Positions 55,308 through 63,860 of a stretch of DNA of 64,000 bases are shown here, piece after piece. Position numbers and translations under genes: made by a program. Position 1 is the first letter of the stretch, and each line of letters starts with the position of its first letter. The stretch covers positions 157,532-221,531 of the forward strand of contig JANYGX010000020.1 of NCBI GenBank assembly GCA_025362295.1. The letters are read 5' to 3'. The notes beneath the pieces were generated by a model. That model saw only the letters and a program-made list of their open reading frames with translations. It searched no databases and was not told the DNA's origin. The DNA comes from Sphingomonadales bacterium (GTDB taxonomy: Bacteria; Pseudomonadota; Alphaproteobacteria; Sphingomonadales; Sphingomonadaceae).

Positions 55308-56696
55308 TCAAAAAAATATTTTGCCGGGGTTGAGCAAATTCTGTGGATCAAGCGCTGTTTTTATCTGACGCATAACGCCCACACTGCGTGGGCCATGCTC
55401 CTGCAACAGGGCATCGCGCTTGCCAATACCAATACCGTGTTCGCCAGTGCACGTGCCACCAACAGACAAGGCATGCTCTATCATTGCATTATTGATGATA
55501 CGGGCTTTTTCCCAACCCGTCACATCATCCGGATGCAGAATGAAAAACACATGGAAATTGCCATCGCCAACATGGCCTAAAATTGGTGCCACCAAATCAG
55601 AAGCATCAATAGCTAACTTTGCCTGCGATATTGCCGTTGCCAGATGCGAGATGGGCACACACACATCACTGATCCAGGCAACGGAATTTGGCACCAAGGC
55701 ACGTGCTGCCCATAAAGCCTGGTGACGTGCTCGCCACAGAGCATTTCTGGATTCAGTCTCCGTTGCAAAATTCAGAGCGCCACCGCCATAGTTGTCACCA
55801 ATCGCGCGTACTTGTTCCAGCTGATCTGTCACGGACGCATCTGAACCGTGAAATTCCAGAAACAGCATTGGCTTTTCTGGCAAGCCGAGTGCACTTTTGG
55901 CATTACAGGCACGAATGGCTGTATCATCCAATAACTCCATGCGGGCAATGGGGATACCCGATTGTATTGTGGCAATCACCGTGTTGACAGCGTCCTCAAT
56001 TGTCACAAAATCCCATGTGGCTGATAGTATTTTATCGGGTTGACCGTGAAGCTTTAAGCTGGCCTCAACAATAAAACCCAGCGTGCCTTCAGAGCCAGTG
56101 AACAAATGTGTAAGATCGTAGCCAGACGCCGACTTGCGCGCGCGGGAACCAGTGGAAATCAGCGATCCATCTGCCAGCACAACTTTCAGCCCTAAAACAT
56201 TGTCGCGCATACTACCATAACGAACGGTTGTTGTGCCTGAGGCGCGGGTTGCAATCATACCCCCTAAGGATGCATTGGCACCTGGATCAACTGGAAAGAA
56301 CAGCCCCGTTGCGCGGATATCATCATTGAGCTGCTCGCGCGTGACACCTGGCTCGACCACACACATCAAATCTTCAGCGCTCACTTCAATAATCTTCGCC
56401 ATACGGGAAAAATCCAAGCATATGCCACCGTGAACAGCAGCCGCGTTGCCTTCCAGTGATGTGCCCGCCCCATAAGCGGTTATTGGCAATGCGCACTCCG
56501 TAGCTTTTGCAACCACGGTTTGCACATCCTGAATTGTGCGAGGCTGAAAAACAACATCTGGACTGTAGCCGCTATAATGCCCTTCGCCATGTGTATAGTT
56601 TGCAATCGCTGATTTTGCCGTCATCAGACGATCGCCAAAAGTATCGTTGGCGCATTCAAGGAAGCGGGCAGCACTCAGATGCGCGCTGTCAGACAT
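55308..56696 (-). CDS. FAD-linked D-lactate dehydrogenase / glycolate-oxidase-type oxidoreductase
   Basis: A VAO-family flavoenzyme of 462 residues. The FAD_binding_4 domain (about 35-215) has PITAYGAGTSLEGNAAAVHG, FFPVDPGANASLGGMIATRA and VRYGSMRDNVLGLKVVLADG. The FAD-oxidase C domain has PILGHVGDGNFHVFF and TCTGEHGIGIGKRDALLQEHG. These mark cytochrome-type D-lactate dehydrogenases and GlcD. MurQ releases D-lactate, so oxidation of that D-lactate is the natural role here. It lies opposite to the rest of the cluster, converging on nagX (1-bp gap) and diverging from nagB. Confidence 0.88.
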   Translation of the reverse strand: MSDSAHLSAARFLECANDTFGDRLMTAKSAIANYTHGEGHYSGYSPDVVFQPRTIQDVQTVVAKATECALPITAYGAGTSLEGNAAAVHGGICLDFSRMAKIIEVSAEDLMCVVEPGVTREQLNDDIRATGLFFPVDPGANASLGGMIATRASGTTTVRYGSMRDNVLGLKVVLADGSLISTGSRARKSASGYDLTHLFTGSEGTLGFIVEASLKLHGQPDKILSATWDFVTIEDAVNTVIATIQSGIPIARMELLDDTAIRACNAKSALGLPEKPMLFLEFHGSDASVTDQLEQVRAIGDNYGGGALNFATETESRNALWRARHQALWAARALVPNSVAWISDVCVPISHLATAISQAKLAIDASDLVAPILGHVGDGNFHVFFILHPDDVTGWEKARIINNAMIEHALSVGGTCTGEHGIGIGKRDALLQEHGPRSVGVMRQIKTALDPQNLLNPGKIFF

Positions 56697-56730
56697 GGCA
56701 ATAATCCTTTTTGTTCTAATCTATATAAGT

Positions 56731-56842
56731 AGTACCAATCATATTCTTTATATATAAAATATGGAATATATTTCAACACTATATTTGATCTTGCTCAATT
56801 TATTTAAATACCAATGTTGCAATTACACGGGTCATTGGTATT
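56731..56842. promoter_or_regulatory. ATTGGTA half-sites in the dld-nagB divergent promoter
   Basis: Three copies: AGTACCAAT at 56731-56739, AATACCAATG at 56807-56816 and CATTGGTATT at 56833-56842. The last two form a perfect 10-bp inverted repeat with a 16-bp spacer, 47 bp before the nagB start. The octamer is shared with the TBDR upstream region. They are the best operator candidates for NagR, and could control both dld and nagB-nagA-GH84-anmK. Confidence 0.55.
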
Positions 56843-56888
56843 GTTATGAAGTATTGGATAATCAGCGAAATATGAGGACAGTAAGACT

Positions 56889-57926
56889 ATGATCTTGGCA
56901 GACCAGACATCAATGTTTCGGGAGGCCGCTGAGAGTGCCGCTGTTGTTGCGCATCAAATGCAGGCGAATGCTGCACTGATGCGCGATGTTGGCATGCGGT
57001 TACGCAATGCTGCACCGAAAGTTATATTTACCTGCGCCCGAGGCAGCTCAGATCACGCGGCTACATTTGCCAAATACCTTTTTGAAACCCGCTTGCGCAT
57101 TGCCACGGTATCCCAAGCCCCCTCCATCAGTTCAATTTATGGTGGTGCTTTGCTGAATATGGAAGACGTGCCTTTTATTCTCATTTCACAGTCAGGGCGC
57201 AGTCCCGATCTCTTGATGTCGGCAGAGGCGGCCAAAAAAGCTGGCGCTATAGTGGTTGCAATCCTGAATGATACCAGTGCGCCACTGGCAACATTGGCAG
57301 ATATCGTCATTCCATTGCATGCCGGAAAAGAAACCAGTGTTGCAGCAACCAAAAGCTATATTGCAACCCTGTCAGCGCTCGTGCACCTAACGGCCGAATG
57401 GAACAATGATACGGCGCTGTTCGAAGCTTATGCTGGACTAAGCGAAATATTGGCTACGGCATGGGTGGCGGATTGGTCCCATTCAACCGACATGTTTATG
57501 ACGGCTCACAACATGTTTGTGCTTGGTCGCGGCCTGACATTAGGTATTGCACAAGAGGCCGCGCTTAAATTTAAGGAGACTTGCGGCTTGCATGCTGAAG
57601 CTTTCAGTGTTGCGGAAGTCGCTCACGGCCCGATGGCATTAGTCAACAAAGGTTTTCCATTGCTTGTTTTTCCGCCGCAAGACAAAGCGGCTTTGGGGGT
57701 TGATGCCATTTTACGTGACTTTGTTGGCCGTGGTGCCAAAGTTGCTGTTTCGGGTGGCAACAATGATGGATGCATAACACTTTCACTGCAAAATAATTTA
57801 CATCCTGTGCTTGCGCCAATTGCTATGATACAAAGTTTTTACAGACTGGTGAACACAATTTCTGTCATGCGAGGGTATAACCCAGATGCGCCTCAGCATC
57901 TAAACAAGGTCACACAAACACGATGA
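56889..57926 (+). CDS. SIS-type glucosamine-6-phosphate deaminase (NagB-II)
   Basis: A two-SIS-domain isomerase of 345 residues, like the C-terminal half of GlmS but without the glutaminase domain. It converts GlcN-6-P to fructose-6-P and ammonia in NagB-II-type pathways. SIS 1: FTCARGSSDHAATFAKYLFE and LISQSGRSPDLL. SIS 2: VLGRGLTLGIAQEAALKFKE, ETCGLHAEAFSVAEVAHGPM. The catalytic Glu and the C-terminal Lys/His region are retained. Its stop overlaps nagA (ATGA). Confidence 0.9.
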   Translation: MILADQTSMFREAAESAAVVAHQMQANAALMRDVGMRLRNAAPKVIFTCARGSSDHAATFAKYLFETRLRIATVSQAPSISSIYGGALLNMEDVPFILISQSGRSPDLLMSAEAAKKAGAIVVAILNDTSAPLATLADIVIPLHAGKETSVAATKSYIATLSALVHLTAEWNNDTALFEAYAGLSEILATAWVADWSHSTDMFMTAHNMFVLGRGLTLGIAQEAALKFKETCGLHAEAFSVAEVAHGPMALVNKGFPLLVFPPQDKAALGVDAILRDFVGRGAKVAVSGGNNDGCITLSLQNNLHPVLAPIAMIQSFYRLVNTISVMRGYNPDAPQHLNKVTQTR

Positions 57927-59071
57927 CATATCAGGTTTTGACAAATGCACGCATGGTGGTCGATGGCACTTGGCGTGACGATTATGCGTTGCTTATAAAG
58001 CAGGGGTACATCGAGGCCCTGGTGCCCTTGGAGAATATTAAGCCAGAGTATATAAAGATAAATCTTGGTGGCGGCACACTACTGCCCGGCTTTATAGACA
58101 CGCAGGTGAATGGTGGTGGCGATGTTTTGTTCAACACCTCGCCTAGCGTTGCTGCCATCCGCACTATAGCCGCAGCGCACAGGCAATTTGGCACAACAGG
58201 TTTTCTGCCCACCTTAATCAGTGATGATCTTTCCGTTGTAGCCAAAGCCATTGCGGCCGTGGATGCGTCGATTGAAGCTGGCGTGCCGGGTGTGCTTGGT
58301 ATTCATATTGAGGGGCCATTTCTGAATGTGAAAAAACGCGGTGTTCATGATGCAACAAAATTTCGTGTAATTGATACAGAAGCCATTGACCTTTTGTCTT
58401 CTCTCAAACACGGCAAAACCTTGGTGACCCTCGCTCCTGAAATGACCAGCCCTGAGGTGATTGCCGAGCTTGCGCGTCGCAATGTGATTGTTGCCGCTGG
58501 CCATAGTTTGGCAACATACGAAGAGATGCAGCTCGCCATGTCGGCTGGTCTTAAAGGTGTAACACATCTGTTCAATGCGATGACGCAGCTTGAAAGTCGC
58601 GCACCTGGTATTGTCGGTGCCGTGCTTGAAAATAAAAATATTACTGCGGGTATTATTGTTGATGGGCATCATGTGCATCCCGCTGCATTGCGAGTAGCAT
58701 TCGCTGCTCGCGGTACAGATGGCCTGATGCTTGTAACAGATGCCATGCCGAGCGTTGGCTCGCAATCAAAGCAATTCATGATTGGCAGTCAACGCATTTC
58801 TGTGGTTGATGGTGCGTGTCTTGCGCCTGACGGCAGGCTTGCCGGGTCCGCTCTCGACATGGCCACAGCTGTCAGAAATGCAATGAGCATGATGCAGATA
58901 GACCTTTACACTGCATCGCGCATGGCAAGCGAAACACCGGCAAAACTATTAGGCATGGTAGAGGAGCGAGGCCGTTTGGTGTCAGGATTACGTGCGGATA
59001 TTGTTCACCTTGATCGTCAACATAATGTTGTGGCAACTTGGATCAACGGCCAGCACGAAAGCCACCCGTGA
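57923..59071 (+). CDS. nagA: N-acetylglucosamine-6-phosphate deacetylase
   Basis: An amidohydrolase-superfamily deacetylase of 382 residues. Motifs: PGFIDTQVNGGGDVLF, GIHIEGPFLNVKKRG (metal-ligand Glu), VAAGHSLATYEEM, THLFNAMTQLESRAPG, IIVDGHHVHP and LVTDAMPSVG (catalytic Asp). It supplies GlcN-6-P to the SIS-type NagB encoded just upstream (4-bp overlap). It overlaps the following GH84-like gene by 4 bp (GTGA), fixing a polycistronic unit. Confidence 0.95.
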   Translation: MTYQVLTNARMVVDGTWRDDYALLIKQGYIEALVPLENIKPEYIKINLGGGTLLPGFIDTQVNGGGDVLFNTSPSVAAIRTIAAAHRQFGTTGFLPTLISDDLSVVAKAIAAVDASIEAGVPGVLGIHIEGPFLNVKKRGVHDATKFRVIDTEAIDLLSSLKHGKTLVTLAPEMTSPEVIAELARRNVIVAAGHSLATYEEMQLAMSAGLKGVTHLFNAMTQLESRAPGIVGAVLENKNITAGIIVDGHHVHPAALRVAFAARGTDGLMLVTDAMPSVGSQSKQFMIGSQRISVVDGACLAPDGRLAGSALDMATAVRNAMSMMQIDLYTASRMASETPAKLLGMVEERGRLVSGLRADIVHLDRQHNVVATWINGQHESHP

Positions 59072-60135
59072 CTCAACCGGAGCTCGGCATTATTGAAGGA
59101 TATTTTGGCCGCACCTGGACATGGCCAGAACGTAAAGCCGTCGTCAGTTGTCTCGCACCCGCCGGTTATAAATTTTTTCACTATGCACCGAAAAACGATC
59201 GTAAATTGCGTCGCGATTGGAAAGAGCTGCTTGCACCGGAATTCATGAATGAAATTGTAGCCTTTAAAGACCATTGTCATTCTTTCGGCATGCGTTTTGG
59301 TATCGGTTTAACGCCTTATGGTGCGCACCTTGATTTTGGCACCGAGACAAAACAAATGCTGGCCAGAAAAATAGATATATTTAATTCTATTGGCATTGAT
59401 GACCTGATTATTCTGTTTGATGACATGCGGGGTGATGTTGCGAACCTAGCCGAAAAGCAGTCTGAAATTATGGCTTTCTGTCTCGATCAAAGCCGTGCAC
59501 ATCATTTTTACTTTTGCCCAAGCTATTATTCTGATGACCCTGTGCTTGACCGTGTGTTCGGCAAACGCCCGTTGCAGTATCTTGAAATGCTGGGTAAAAA
59601 TATTGATCCGGTTGTTCATATTTATTGGACAGGTGAAGAGGTTTGCTCGGCTGCTTTTTCATTGGGGCATCTGCGTAATGTGGCTGAGCGTCTGGGGCGC
59701 AATGTGTGTTTATGGGATAACTATCCTGTGAATGACGGTCCAAGAATGTCGCAGCATTTACACTTACGCGGGTTTACCGGGCGCACAGCCGACATTGCGT
59801 ATGATGTTACAGGCCATGCGATTAATCCTGCATCGCAGCCTGTGTTGTCGTGTATTCCTGCGCTCACACTCGCGGCATCCTATCGTCAAGCCGAAAACTA
59901 TCAGTATGGAAAAGCGTTTATGGAAGCGGCAACCGCCGTTGTCGGGATAGATTTGGCCGTTATGTTGCGTGATGATCTTTTGAGTTTTCAAAACACAGGG
60001 CTTGATCGCCTGGGAGAAAGCAAACACATATTGCGTAAAAAATATGCTGCTGTTCATCATCCGGCTGCACTTGAAATTATAGATTGGCTGGACGGCGGCT
60101 ATGCAATCACCGGCGAAATGCTCGAAACACAATGA
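59068..60135 (+). CDS. GH84-like beta-N-acetylglucosaminidase, cytoplasmic
   Basis: A TIM-barrel glycosidase of 355 residues resembling the catalytic domain of O-GlcNAcase/hyaluronidase family GH84. The first strand GIIEGYFGRTWTWPERK, YAPKNDRKLRRDW, FGIGLTPYG and the catalytic Asp pair D118-D119 in LIILFDDMRG match it. VHIYWTGEEVCS and LWDNYPVNDG are also typical. There is no signal peptide and no accessory domain, unlike secreted GH84 enzymes. The GTG start at 59068 overlaps the nagA stop; a TTG extension to 59038 is unnecessary. Genetic coupling to nagA and anmK suggests hydrolysis of imported GlcNAc-containing oligosaccharides or GlcNAc-anhMurNAc in the cytoplasm. Confidence 0.83.
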   Translation: MTQPELGIIEGYFGRTWTWPERKAVVSCLAPAGYKFFHYAPKNDRKLRRDWKELLAPEFMNEIVAFKDHCHSFGMRFGIGLTPYGAHLDFGTETKQMLARKIDIFNSIGIDDLIILFDDMRGDVANLAEKQSEIMAFCLDQSRAHHFYFCPSYYSDDPVLDRVFGKRPLQYLEMLGKNIDPVVHIYWTGEEVCSAAFSLGHLRNVAERLGRNVCLWDNYPVNDGPRMSQHLHLRGFTGRTADIAYDVTGHAINPASQPVLSCIPALTLAASYRQAENYQYGKAFMEAATAVVGIDLAVMLRDDLLSFQNTGLDRLGESKHILRKKYAAVHHPAALEIIDWLDGGYAITGEMLETQ

Positions 60136-60144
60136 TCCTGAAAC

Positions 60145-61287
60145 ATGAATAAATCTTCTCAAAATATTCATAAAAATATCGAGCCGTGCAGACTGGCTGT
60201 GGGCCTGATGTCTGGAACCTCACGTGATGGCATTGACGCAGCGCTGATTGAATCTGATGGCGAGGCCTATATAAGGCCTGTGGCTTTTTTCAGCGAAGCG
60301 TATACCGATGAATTCAGAAATAGGCTTGCCCTGGCCTGTCATGAAGCCCTGCAGATGGAAACGCCGGTGCAACACGAGGCGATTTCTATCGCGGAAGACA
60401 CGCTGACACACTTGCATATAAACGCTGTAAAATCTTTACTCATACAAGCCAATATCAAGCCGCATGAGATTGCCGTTATTGGTTTTCATGGTCACACTAT
60501 TGCACACCGGATCGATCGGCACTGGACCTGGCAAATTGGCAATGGGGCTTTAATGGCCCAAGAATTGGGCATTGCTGTTGTTGATAATTTCAGAGCGAAA
60601 GATGTTGCCGCTGGCGGGCAAGGGGCGCCGTTAATGCCGGTTTATCACCGCGCCATGACAAGCGATCTTGAAAAACCCGTTGCAATACTTAATCTTGGAG
60701 GTGTTGCGAACATAACCGCTATTGACAGGCACAATGACATGGTGGCTTTCGATTGTGGTATGGCCAGTGCCATGATCGATAGCTGGATGCTTTCAAAAAC
60801 GGGGGTTGCCATGGATATAAGTGGCGCTCAGGCGGCTGTCGGTCAGGTGAATGAAACTGTACTGGCTGAAATGCTGGCACATCCATTTTTTGCACTTGAC
60901 CCGCCGAAATCGATTGATCGGGATGATTTTAGTATGGCGTCGATAGAAGCGATGTCGATCGCTGACGGGGCCGCCACATTGACAGCCTTCAGTGCCGAGG
61001 CCGTTGCCATTGGTTTGAGGTTTTTGCCACACATGCCAAAGCAAATATTGGTCGCCGGCGGTGGCCGTAAAAACAATACCCTTATGAGGATGATCCGCGA
61101 TCGAACAGCCTTGGAGGTCAGGGATATTGATGATCTGGGCTTTGACGGTGATGCCATTGAAGCGCAAGGTTTTGCTTATATGGCGTTGCGTCGTCTTGAT
61201 AATTTGCCAATCAGCTTTTCGGGAACAACGGGTGTCAAGGCTCCCTTGTGCGGTGGCGACGTACACTTTCCAGAAAAATTGATTTAA
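60145..61287 (+). CDS. anmK: anhydro-N-acetylmuramic acid kinase
   Basis: An ASKHA-fold kinase of 380 residues that opens 1,6-anhydro-MurNAc and phosphorylates it to MurNAc-6-P. Motifs: VGLMSGTSRDGIDAALIESD (phosphate loop), IGFHGHTIAHR, VVDNFRAKDVAAGGQGAPL (catalytic Asp), ILNLGGVANIT, FDCGMASAMIDSW and ILVAGGGRKNNTLM. It starts 9 bp after the GH84-like gene and is the last gene of the operon. Its product feeds MurQ. Confidence 0.95.
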   Translation: MNKSSQNIHKNIEPCRLAVGLMSGTSRDGIDAALIESDGEAYIRPVAFFSEAYTDEFRNRLALACHEALQMETPVQHEAISIAEDTLTHLHINAVKSLLIQANIKPHEIAVIGFHGHTIAHRIDRHWTWQIGNGALMAQELGIAVVDNFRAKDVAAGGQGAPLMPVYHRAMTSDLEKPVAILNLGGVANITAIDRHNDMVAFDCGMASAMIDSWMLSKTGVAMDISGAQAAVGQVNETVLAEMLAHPFFALDPPKSIDRDDFSMASIEAMSIADGAATLTAFSAEAVAIGLRFLPHMPKQILVAGGGRKNNTLMRMIRDRTALEVRDIDDLGFDGDAIEAQGFAYMALRRLDNLPISFSGTTGVKAPLCGGDVHFPEKLI

Positions 61288-61337
61288 CGCCTGAACCCTG
61301 AAAAATTTTTTAATTGTGTGTGCGGAAAAACGAACAA

Positions 61338-61368
61338 GTCGGCACATGCCTTTTTTGCATGTGCCGAC
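61338..61368. terminator. bidirectional hairpin between anmK and the OmpA-like gene
   Basis: A perfect 12-bp inverted repeat (GTCGGCACATGC / GCATGTGCCGAC) with a 7-nt, T-rich loop lies in the gap between two converging genes. Its position suits a shared terminator although there is no long U-run. Confidence 0.65.
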
Positions 61369-61379
61369 CAGCGTAGTGT

Positions 61380-62624
61380 TTACTTCTTTGTTAGATATAC
61401 ATCGACGCGGCGATTTTGTGCTTTGCCTTCAGCTGTATCGTTTGAAGCGACCGGTGTGTCTTGGCCAATGCCATCCGTGGCAATACGATCGGCTGCAATA
61501 CCCTTGGCAACCACACCCGCCTTGACGGCAGCCGAACGACCGGCTGAAAGTGTTTTGTTGGAAGCGGCATCACCAACGTTGTCTGTTGCGCCAACCATTT
61601 TGATAGCCGTGTTTGGATACGCTTTCAGCACCGCTGCTATATCATTAATTTCTTCAGCCGAGTCTGGTGTTACAGTGGCTTTGCCAGTGTCGAAATTAAC
61701 GTTATCCAGGCGCAGTGGCTTTGTCATGTCCCAGTCTTTATTGTTGATGGCATCATAGAAATTTTCCATAAAACCACCGGCTTTGACTGTGATTTTTTCG
61801 CCGCCTGCCAGATCAAGCACTTTGCCGGCTGGTTCCGTAACAGCCGGTGTGGCGGCTGGTGTTACCGGTTCAACCGCTGGTGTCGGTTCAACCACAGGTG
61901 CTGGCGCTGGCTCTTTATGACCCATAAAGTAATATAGCGCAGCGGCAATGGCGCCAAGACCGAGCAGCCAGGGCAAGAATTTACCAATGCCAGAAGTGGT
62001 TTCTTCAACGGCGGCTGTGGCTGTATGTGTGACAGTCGATGCTGCGGTGGCAACTCTGGCGGTGGTGCTTGCAACCGGTGCCACAGGTGCCATGCCAAGC
62101 GCGCTGGCGACGCGGCCATCAAGGGCACCCGCCACATGGTCTTTTTGCCCGCCAAGCAGGGACATCAAACCGTGAGCATCCATATTATTTGTTGCTGCGT
62201 GATTTTTGAGAAAACCGAAAATCAATGGGGCGGCCATCGTCAACAAAGTGCCAGCCGAACCGGCACTCACACCGCTGGCGGCACTTATGGCGCTTGTAAC
62301 GCCGCCAAGCTTGCCACCGAATAAACTGCTAACCATCGATCCGCCGGCCGACGTGAGCGCATTGGTTGATGCACCGCCACCAAACAGACCACTCAACTGA
62401 CTCATGATGTTACCGTTGACACCCGGCGCATTGATGGCGCTCAACAATTCACCAGCGCCAGTGGCTGTGCTGCCTTGTTGTGCCATGCCGCCGATCAATG
62501 CCGGCAAAACAGAGTGAACAGCCGAACCTGTGCTGGTGACACTTTCGCCCAGCACACCTGCGGATTGATGCGTCAGCTCGCTGCCAATCAGCGTTTGAAT
62601 AGTCGATAATAGATTTATAGCCAT
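61380..62624 (-). CDS. DUF937-OmpA fusion envelope protein
   Basis: A 414-residue protein. The N-terminal ~180 residues are a Gly/Ser/Ala-rich DUF937/YidB-like domain (LPALIGGMAQQGS, LFGGGASTNALTSAGG, LLTMAAPLIFGFLKNH). One transmembrane helix (about 218-236, FLPWLLGLGAIAAALYYF) and a Pro/Ala/Glu spacer follow. The C-terminal OmpA-like peptidoglycan-binding domain (about 295-414) has NVNFDTGKATVTPDSAEEIN, LKAYPNTAIKMVGATDNVGD, LSAGRSAAVKAGVVAKGI and NRRVDVYLTK. It probably anchors the inner membrane to the cell wall; the DUF937 part would be cytoplasmic. Confidence 0.88.
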   Translation of the reverse strand: MAINLLSTIQTLIGSELTHQSAGVLGESVTSTGSAVHSVLPALIGGMAQQGSTATGAGELLSAINAPGVNGNIMSQLSGLFGGGASTNALTSAGGSMVSSLFGGKLGGVTSAISAASGVSAGSAGTLLTMAAPLIFGFLKNHAATNNMDAHGLMSLLGGQKDHVAGALDGRVASALGMAPVAPVASTTARVATAASTVTHTATAAVEETTSGIGKFLPWLLGLGAIAAALYYFMGHKEPAPAPVVEPTPAVEPVTPAATPAVTEPAGKVLDLAGGEKITVKAGGFMENFYDAINNKDWDMTKPLRLDNVNFDTGKATVTPDSAEEINDIAAVLKAYPNTAIKMVGATDNVGDAASNKTLSAGRSAAVKAGVVAKGIAADRIATDGIGQDTPVASNDTAEGKAQNRRVDVYLTKK

Positions 62625-62731
62625 GATTTACAAACTCCCTGTGATGCTCAAAACGACTTTGAGCTTATGGTATCACTCTAGATTAGGAGCTATATTGCAG
62701 GTAAAATCAAGCCTTAAATCTTAACAGGTGG

Positions 62732-63280
62732 TTACTTAGGTGCAATCACCATCAACACCTGCTTGCCTTCAAATTTTGGTTCCTGCTCAACTTTGGCAAA
62801 CGTGGCTGTATCAGTTTTCATCCGGTCCATCACCTTCATGCCGTATTCGTTGTGCGCCATTTCCCGGCCCTTAAAACGAAGCGTTACCTTGACCTTGTCA
62901 CCGTCATCGATAAAGCGTTGAACGGCTTTTAATTTGACGTCATAATCATGACTATCAATACCAGGTCGTAACTTTATCTCTTTGATATCTTGTGTTTTTT
63001 GATGGCGTCGCGCGAGCGCTGCTTTCTTTTGCGCCTCAAATTTATATTTGCCAACATCAAGAAACTTGCACACAGGCGGTTCAGAATTCGGTGATATTTC
63101 AACAAGATCAAGACCGGCTGCTTGTGCCAGATCGCGAGCCTCGCGGGTGCCAAGCACCCCGATGTTTTCGCCGTCAGCGCCGATAACGCGAACCTTGAGG
63201 GCTTTGATGAATTCATTGTACATTGGGCCGTGGGTCGGCGCGCCAGACGCAGCTGGTCGTTTTACAGGTGGGGTTGGGAT
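62732..63280 (-). CDS. infC: translation initiation factor IF-3 (probable AUC start)
   Basis: IF-3, which binds the 30S subunit and proofreads the start codon. The N-domain has KVRVIGADGENIGVLGTREA, then VCKFLDVGKYKFEAQKKAAL. The C-domain has IKLRPGIDSHDYDVKLKAVQ and DKVKVTLRFKGREM. The only ATG near the start (63223) would cut off the conserved residues before the first strand. The frame stays open upstream, and an ATC at 63278-63280 lies 8 nt after GGAG. Starting there gives 182 residues (PTPPVKRPAASGAP... extension), the normal IF-3 length. Rare AUU/AUC starts are known for infC, as the basis of autoregulation. Confidence 0.9.
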   Translation of the reverse strand: MPTPPVKRPAASGAPTHGPMYNEFIKALKVRVIGADGENIGVLGTREARDLAQAAGLDLVEISPNSEPPVCKFLDVGKYKFEAQKKAALARRHQKTQDIKEIKLRPGIDSHDYDVKLKAVQRFIDDGDKVKVTLRFKGREMAHNEYGMKVMDRMKTDTATFAKVEQEPKFEGKQVLMVIAPK

Positions 63281-63386
63281 GGGTAGAACTCCATGTTGTT
63301 GATCGGGATAATGTATATCTATAGCATTTAATTGCTTATTGGTAAATGAACAGCTTAGCTACAGCTAATTTGATGGAGCTTTATCA

Positions 63387-63860
63387 ATGCCTGTTATAAA
63401 AGTCGCCAATGTTGCCGAAACCACCGGCACGACCTATCCGCCGCCCCATGATGCCCAATGTCAAAACCGCCATGTCCGACGGCTGAGCAATGCCTTTGGC
63501 CTCACCAAATTGGGTTTTAACCTTATGCGCCTGCCGCCCGGCGTCTGGTCGTCACAGCGCCACTGGCACAGCCATGAAGATGAGTTTGTTTATATGCTGG
63601 AAGGCGAACTGGTGTTGGTGAGCGATGCCGGTGAAGATATTCTGCGTGCCGGTGATTGCATCGGCTGGCCAGCCGGGGCGCGCGATGGCCATCATCTTGT
63701 CAATCGCAGTGATCAAGATGCTGTGTATCTGTGCGCAGGCAACCGGCATGCGGAAGATGTTGCCGTGTATAGCGATATCGATATGAAAACCGAATCAGAT
63801 CGTTATGGACATTTTAAAGGTTACGTACGCCGTGACGGTACAGCGCTTCCTGAAAAATAA
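63387..63860 (+). CDS. cupin domain protein
   Basis: A small cupin of 157 residues. Cupin motif 1 is WHSHEDEFVYMLEGELVLVS (His, His, Glu metal ligands) and motif 2 is the DCIGWPAGARDGHHLVNRSD region. The C-terminal half (RHAEDVAVYSDIDMKTESDR) is typical of a conserved proteobacterial cupin group without assigned substrate. It is divergent from infC, with about 106 bp between. Confidence 0.85.
   Translation: MPVIKVANVAETTGTTYPPPHDAQCQNRHVRRLSNAFGLTKLGFNLMRLPPGVWSSQRHWHSHEDEFVYMLEGELVLVSDAGEDILRAGDCIGWPAGARDGHHLVNRSDQDAVYLCAGNRHAEDVAVYSDIDMKTESDRYGHFKGYVRRDGTALPEK

Noticed and set aside
55125..55580. 151-codon plus-strand frame crossing the nagX end
   Set aside because: Overlaps nagX in another phase and the dehydrogenase gene on the other strand; no family features.
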